Below are positions 61,002-64,000 of a stretch of DNA of 64,000 bases, piece after piece. The position numbers and the translations under genes are program-made. The notes below the pieces were generated by a model. The model did no database searches, had not been told where the DNA came from, and saw nothing but the letters and a program-made list of their open reading frames with translations. Origin of the DNA: Candidatus Cloacimonadota bacterium (GTDB lineage Bacteria > Muiribacteriota > UBA6191); assembly GCA_023954715.1 (NCBI GenBank), contig JAGSHD010000004.1, forward strand, positions 248,001-312,000. Reading direction: 5' to 3'. How positions within the stretch are numbered: position 1 is the first letter of the stretch; each line of letters opens with the position of its first letter.

Positions 61002-62068
61002 TTTTTATCTTATTACAATGTCTTCCAGCTAGAGACCTTGAACGCTCTAGACATAAAGCCTCACAGTACAAAGAATATATGGATAGCTATGAGGGTGAGT
61101 TTGATCCCTTGAAATATACCTTAGTATCCTATCGAAATAATCGAAGAGCAAATGGCAAAAAAGAAAAACTATCTAATGGAGATCTTCGAGGTAGAAATGG
61201 TGGAATTCTAGGAAACTTTCTTTTAGAAGTTAGTTCAGAACAAGTTCAAGGATTAGATCAATCTCTTGCCAATGCAACCGGAACTGGGCTTTCTAATACT
61301 GCTTTACAATCTTCTTCTGATTTAAACGCACATTATAAACCATCTGGGATTCGTATAAAACTCTCTAAACGAGTCGTTGCCCACGGTAGGTATAAACAAA
61401 ATTTAAGTTTGGAGATGCACAAATCCGATAGCAAACTACTTACTCCAAACAAAGGTACAGGTCTACAAATGTCCAATGGCAATAATGTTACTAGCATGAC
61501 AGGTGCTATGGACAATGTCTTTTGGAATTTAGATTGGACTTTAACAAAAAGCGTCAGACAGCATAGTAGATACAGCTTTTCATTGATTGGTGGAATCCGA
61601 GTAATTGATTTTGCTATCAAATCCAATGTAGTAGGTACCCAAAGAATCCCTGCTACCCAGCCAAACAATTTACAAAGAGCTGAGTCAAACTATCATTTAA
61701 GAAATTTAGGTTTAGGCCCATTTGTGGGTTTTATTACAGACACGCCTATCACCAATAAAATCAGAGTATCACTCAAAGGACTTCAATATCAAATTGCCTC
61801 AAAGGGAGAAGCAAAAGTTAGACAATTTGATCAAAATGCTAGTGGTAAAGAGCTTGTAAATACCTACACAAAAGAGGTAAAAAATACTGGTTTTCCCATG
61901 AGTGAGTTTTCTGTGGATATGAACTTCTTTTTTGATCACTCTACTCGATTAAACCTAGGCTATAGCTACACTCACCTAAATCTTTACAATATCTTGGGAT
62001 TTAGCAATATTAAGTTTCAAGACCTGAGTATGCACGGTCCAAAAGCTTCCCTTAATTTTCACTTTTAG
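60980..62068 (+). CDS. Outer-membrane beta-barrel protein
   Basis: 362 residues from the ATG at 60980, chosen for its AGGAG with seven-base spacer and signal peptide QKSFLLIFILLQCLPA; a longer frame begins at 60947. The mature chain has alternating hydrophobic/polar strands, for example SFSLIGGIRVIDFAI, and ends ASLNFHF with a C-terminal Phe: an outer-membrane barrel. The family was not recognised. It overlaps crcB by 22 nt, so translation is probably coupled to a fluoride channel, an odd pairing. Ends convergently, overlapping the next gene by 17 nt. Confidence 0.78.
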   Translation: MQKSFLLIFILLQCLPARDLERSRHKASQYKEYMDSYEGEFDPLKYTLVSYRNNRRANGKKEKLSNGDLRGRNGGILGNFLLEVSSEQVQGLDQSLANATGTGLSNTALQSSSDLNAHYKPSGIRIKLSKRVVAHGRYKQNLSLEMHKSDSKLLTPNKGTGLQMSNGNNVTSMTGAMDNVFWNLDWTLTKSVRQHSRYSFSLIGGIRVIDFAIKSNVVGTQRIPATQPNNLQRAESNYHLRNLGLGPFVGFITDTPITNKIRVSLKGLQYQIASKGEAKVRQFDQNASGKELVNTYTKEVKNTGFPMSEFSVDMNFFFDHSTRLNLGYSYTHLNLYNILGFSNIKFQDLSMHGPKASLNFHF

Positions 62069-62366
62069 AAGATGATTTCATCTTTTTAACAGAACCTAAG
62101 TCTGTCGTTAGATCTTTTTTCACCGGAACCTCTATATCTGGATTGGTCGGCTTAATTTTTGATGGCTTGTCTGAAGATTTTACTTGCTTATCAGTAAGCT
62201 TATCTTTTTTTGGTGGCACTTCATCTTTAGATGAATTTTCTTTTGCCACCCAAAAGTCTTTTAAACCAAAGTCAATTATACCTACAGAGTTTAAAACGCC
62301 ACCTAATAAAAGCAAAACCATAGCACTTTGTAAAATAAAATGAGTAAATGAAGAGAGTTTTTCCAA
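62052..62366 (-). CDS. Small membrane-anchored protein with charged tail
   Basis: 104 residues. One membrane segment (FILQSAMVLLLLGGVLNSVG, about 10-30) and a disordered Lys/Asp/Pro-rich tail (KENSSKDEVPPKKDKLTDKQ and onwards). The start is TTG (62364-62366), preceded by GGGAG with a suitable spacer, immediately after the hflX stop. No domain recognised. Its 3' end overlaps the barrel gene by 17 nt. Confidence 0.7.
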   Translation of the reverse strand: MEKLSSFTHFILQSAMVLLLLGGVLNSVGIIDFGLKDFWVAKENSSKDEVPPKKDKLTDKQVKSSDKPSKIKPTNPDIEVPVKKDLTTDLGSVKKMKSSSKSEN

Positions 62367-62367
62367 T

Positions 62368-63639
62368 CTAAGCTCCCGTACTTTTAACTAAATTGACTAG
62401 ATAATTAACATCTCGAGTAGCGCCCCGAAAATGCACTACAATTTTATCTTCTAAGTAGTCTGCTGAAAGGACTTTTGTTAAATCATAGATTTTATCTAAA
62501 CAACCCTCTTTACCATAAGGAATATCGATAGTCATCTCGCTAATCTGAGATTCAAAAAATGAATAAACAGCTTTATTTAGCTTATCAATCCCTATATCTG
62601 CATGTGCAGAAATCAATGTAGCATTTTCATGTATACTTTGGATTGCTTGCAGCTGTTTAGGTTTATCTGACTTTAAATCAATCTTGTTTAAAACTAATTT
62701 TCTAGGAATGTGATCTAAACCTAAATCCTTGATAACTTCATTAGTATCAGCGATTCGTTGAGTATAGTCAGGATCAAAAACATCTACAACATGCAATAAC
62801 AAATCTGCATCTTGAATCACTTCAAAGGTAGAACGAAAAGAAGCTACTAAATTATGAGGAAGTTTTTTTATAAAACCTACAGTATCTGTAAACAATATAC
62901 TTGGCTTTTCGTCTGGTTTGATGATTCGGGTAGAAGGATCTAGAGTTGCAAAAAGTTTGTTTTGAACCAAAACATCAGAGTCAGTTAAACGATTTAATAG
63001 AGTTGATTTTCCGGAGTTAGTGTATCCAACTATAGCCACTTTAAAAAACTTTGAACGGTTTTTGTTTCTGGTTGCTCTTTGCGCTTTAATCTTTTTTAAT
63101 TTCTTTTTCAAGACTTGTATTTGGGAGCGAGCTAATCGACGATCAACCTCTAATTGAGTTTCTCCTTCTCCGCCACGAATACCTTGCCCACCTTGCTGGC
63201 GACTAAGATGAGTCCATTGACGTCTCAAATGGGATAAAGAGTACTCTTGACGAGCAAGGTCAATCTGAACCTTTGCCTCATGAGTTTTAGCGTGTTGAGT
63301 AAAAATCTCCAAAATTACACCACATCTATCAATGATATCAACATCCAACTCTGCTTTTAGGTTTCTAGCTTGTGTTGGACTCAAATCTTCATCAAAAACA
63401 ACTCTGGAGATATTATGCTCTTTTATGGCATTTTTTAAGGATTCTACTTTTCCTTTTCCGATGAGAGTTCGGGGAGACTTTACTTCTTTATGTTGAATAA
63501 TTGACCCAATTGTTTCAAAGGATAATGTATCCAATAATTGGGCTAGTTCTGCTAGAGAATCTTCTAAAATAGGTAGGGGTTCATCTCTTGATACTATCCC
63601 TACAACTAATGCTCTTTTGTTGACTGCAGTATTGTTCAT
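62368..63639 (-). CDS. hflX: GTPase HflX
   Basis: Ribosome-associated GTPase that splits stalled 70S ribosomes under stress. 423 residues: N-terminal HflX domain with VVFDEDLSPTQARNLKAELD and DRCGVILEIFTQHAKTHEAK, a coiled linker with the glycine-rich GGQGIRGGEGETQLEVDRR, then the G domain: GYTNSGKS (205-212), DTVGF (D252) and LNKIDLK. A short C-terminal domain follows. Own promoter at 63722. Confidence 0.96.
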   Translation of the reverse strand: MNNTAVNKRALVVGIVSRDEPLPILEDSLAELAQLLDTLSFETIGSIIQHKEVKSPRTLIGKGKVESLKNAIKEHNISRVVFDEDLSPTQARNLKAELDVDIIDRCGVILEIFTQHAKTHEAKVQIDLARQEYSLSHLRRQWTHLSRQQGGQGIRGGEGETQLEVDRRLARSQIQVLKKKLKKIKAQRATRNKNRSKFFKVAIVGYTNSGKSTLLNRLTDSDVLVQNKLFATLDPSTRIIKPDEKPSILFTDTVGFIKKLPHNLVASFRSTFEVIQDADLLLHVVDVFDPDYTQRIADTNEVIKDLGLDHIPRKLVLNKIDLKSDKPKQLQAIQSIHENATLISAHADIGIDKLNKAVYSFFESQISEMTIDIPYGKEGCLDKIYDLTKVLSADYLEDKIVVHFRGATRDVNYLVNLVKSTGA

Positions 63640-63721
63640 ATACCTTTTGAAATATCTTTCAATTTTTGCTCTGAATACCTTTGTTCATAGAGCTATCTAA
63701 CAAGCACTATAAGCAAGGTTA

Positions 63722-63750
63722 ATTGTACCCTAATTTATATTGAAGAGCAA
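63722..63750 (-). promoter_or_regulatory. Promoter of hflX
   Basis: Minus strand TTGCTC (63745-63750), 17 bp, TACAAT (63722-63727). Leader about 75 nt, with AAAAGGT just before the hflX ATG. Confidence 0.55.
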
Positions 63751-63823
63751 AACAACACCAGTAATTGATATAAAAAGTTTAATATACAGCCAAAATGCTT
63801 TATGAAATCAAAGTAATACAAAG

Positions 63824-63982
63824 TTAATTATCTTCTCCACCCGATACGATAAACTCTACCGAACAGTGTTGAGAGCAAAAGTATTTTTCTTTCACACCAC
63901 TTTTTCCTTCTACACCACGTAGTTTAATATAGTTTTCTGATTCTCTTCCACAAATTTCACAGTCGATTTTTATAGGCGCCAT
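63824..63982 (-). CDS. Small zinc-finger protein
   Basis: 52 residues from the ATG at 63980-63982, with AAGGAAG upstream. Four cysteines, CEIC (8-11) and CSQHC (36-40), give a CxxC...CxxxC site of the TRASH/MYM or A20-like kind. The remainder is mixed charged. Not recognised beyond metal binding. Upstream lies outside the window; hflX downstream has its own promoter. Confidence 0.75.
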   Translation of the reverse strand: MAPIKIDCEICGRESENYIKLRGVEGKSGVKEKYFCSQHCSVEFIVSGGEDN

Positions 63983-64000
63983 TTTTGCTTCTTCCTTTTG

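Overview
The window is an AT-rich stretch of bacterial chromosome, almost fully coding and mostly transcribed leftwards. Genes sit in tight operons with stop/start overlaps of the TAATG, ATGA or TTGA type. The cell is a diderm. It has a type II secretion operon, an SLH-domain porin that would tether the outer membrane to the wall, a second outer-membrane barrel and many proteins with signal peptides. SLH-porins are typical of Cyanobacteria, Margulisbacteria, Negativicutes and relatives. My best guess, by inference only, is a Margulisbacteria-like or other deep-branching Terrabacteria-type diderm. A class I ribonucleotide reductase suggests oxygen exposure. I found no tRNA, rRNA, CRISPR array or intact insertion sequence.

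Layout. Positions 1-4.5 kb hold rpe, a kinase-like protein without catalytic residues, a separate PASTA protein, rsmB and a HIT hydrolase; this looks like the common rsmB-prkC-rpe cluster with the kinase gene split. 4.8-10 kb: an exported helical protein, a giant TPR protein, spoVS, rnc and fabF. 10-14.3 kb: the fatty-acid/phospholipid operon rpmF-plsX-fabH-fabD-fabG-acpP with a clear promoter, start-site palindrome and terminator. 14.5-19.4 kb: a degenerate N6-adenine-methylase-like protein behind an attenuator-like leader, an exported metallopeptidase and an exported TPR protein. 19.5-25.9 kb: a membrane operon (YqaA/DedA-like, ABC permease and ATPase, TPR, Yip1-like, sppA). 26.1-31.1 kb: a glutamine-amidotransferase-type hydrolase, dut, a 0.5 kb repeat island, then nrdB-nrdA. 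31.4-43.3 kb: type II secretion genes in the order C-D-E-F-I-J-K-L-M-G. 43.6-54 kb: unknown exported proteins, a hybrid histidine kinase and the SLH-porin. 54-64 kb: a second GspE/PilB-type ATPase with a zinc-ribbon miniprotein, an O-antigen-ligase-like protein, a CrcB fluoride channel, an outer-membrane barrel, hflX and a small zinc protein.

Functional picture. The window joins nucleotide supply (nrdAB, dut), membrane lipid synthesis (fab/plsX), envelope quality control (sppA) and protein export through the outer membrane.

The most unusual signals are in the gaps between genes: (1) a 131-bp element upstream of fabF with 12-bp perfect terminal inverted repeats starting GTAA and an 8-bp target duplication, with a second copy 38 kb away (about 87% identical over 114 bp by hand count); (2) an array of eight covarying 15-nt hairpins between nrdB and dut; (3) a 5' leader whose first nucleotides pair with a site 60 nt downstream and which ends in an intrinsic terminator just before the ribosome binding site of a pseudo-methyltransferase; (4) a possible bistable RNA upstream of the SLH-porin. 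All repeat and structure claims come from reading by eye and need folding and genome-wide search.
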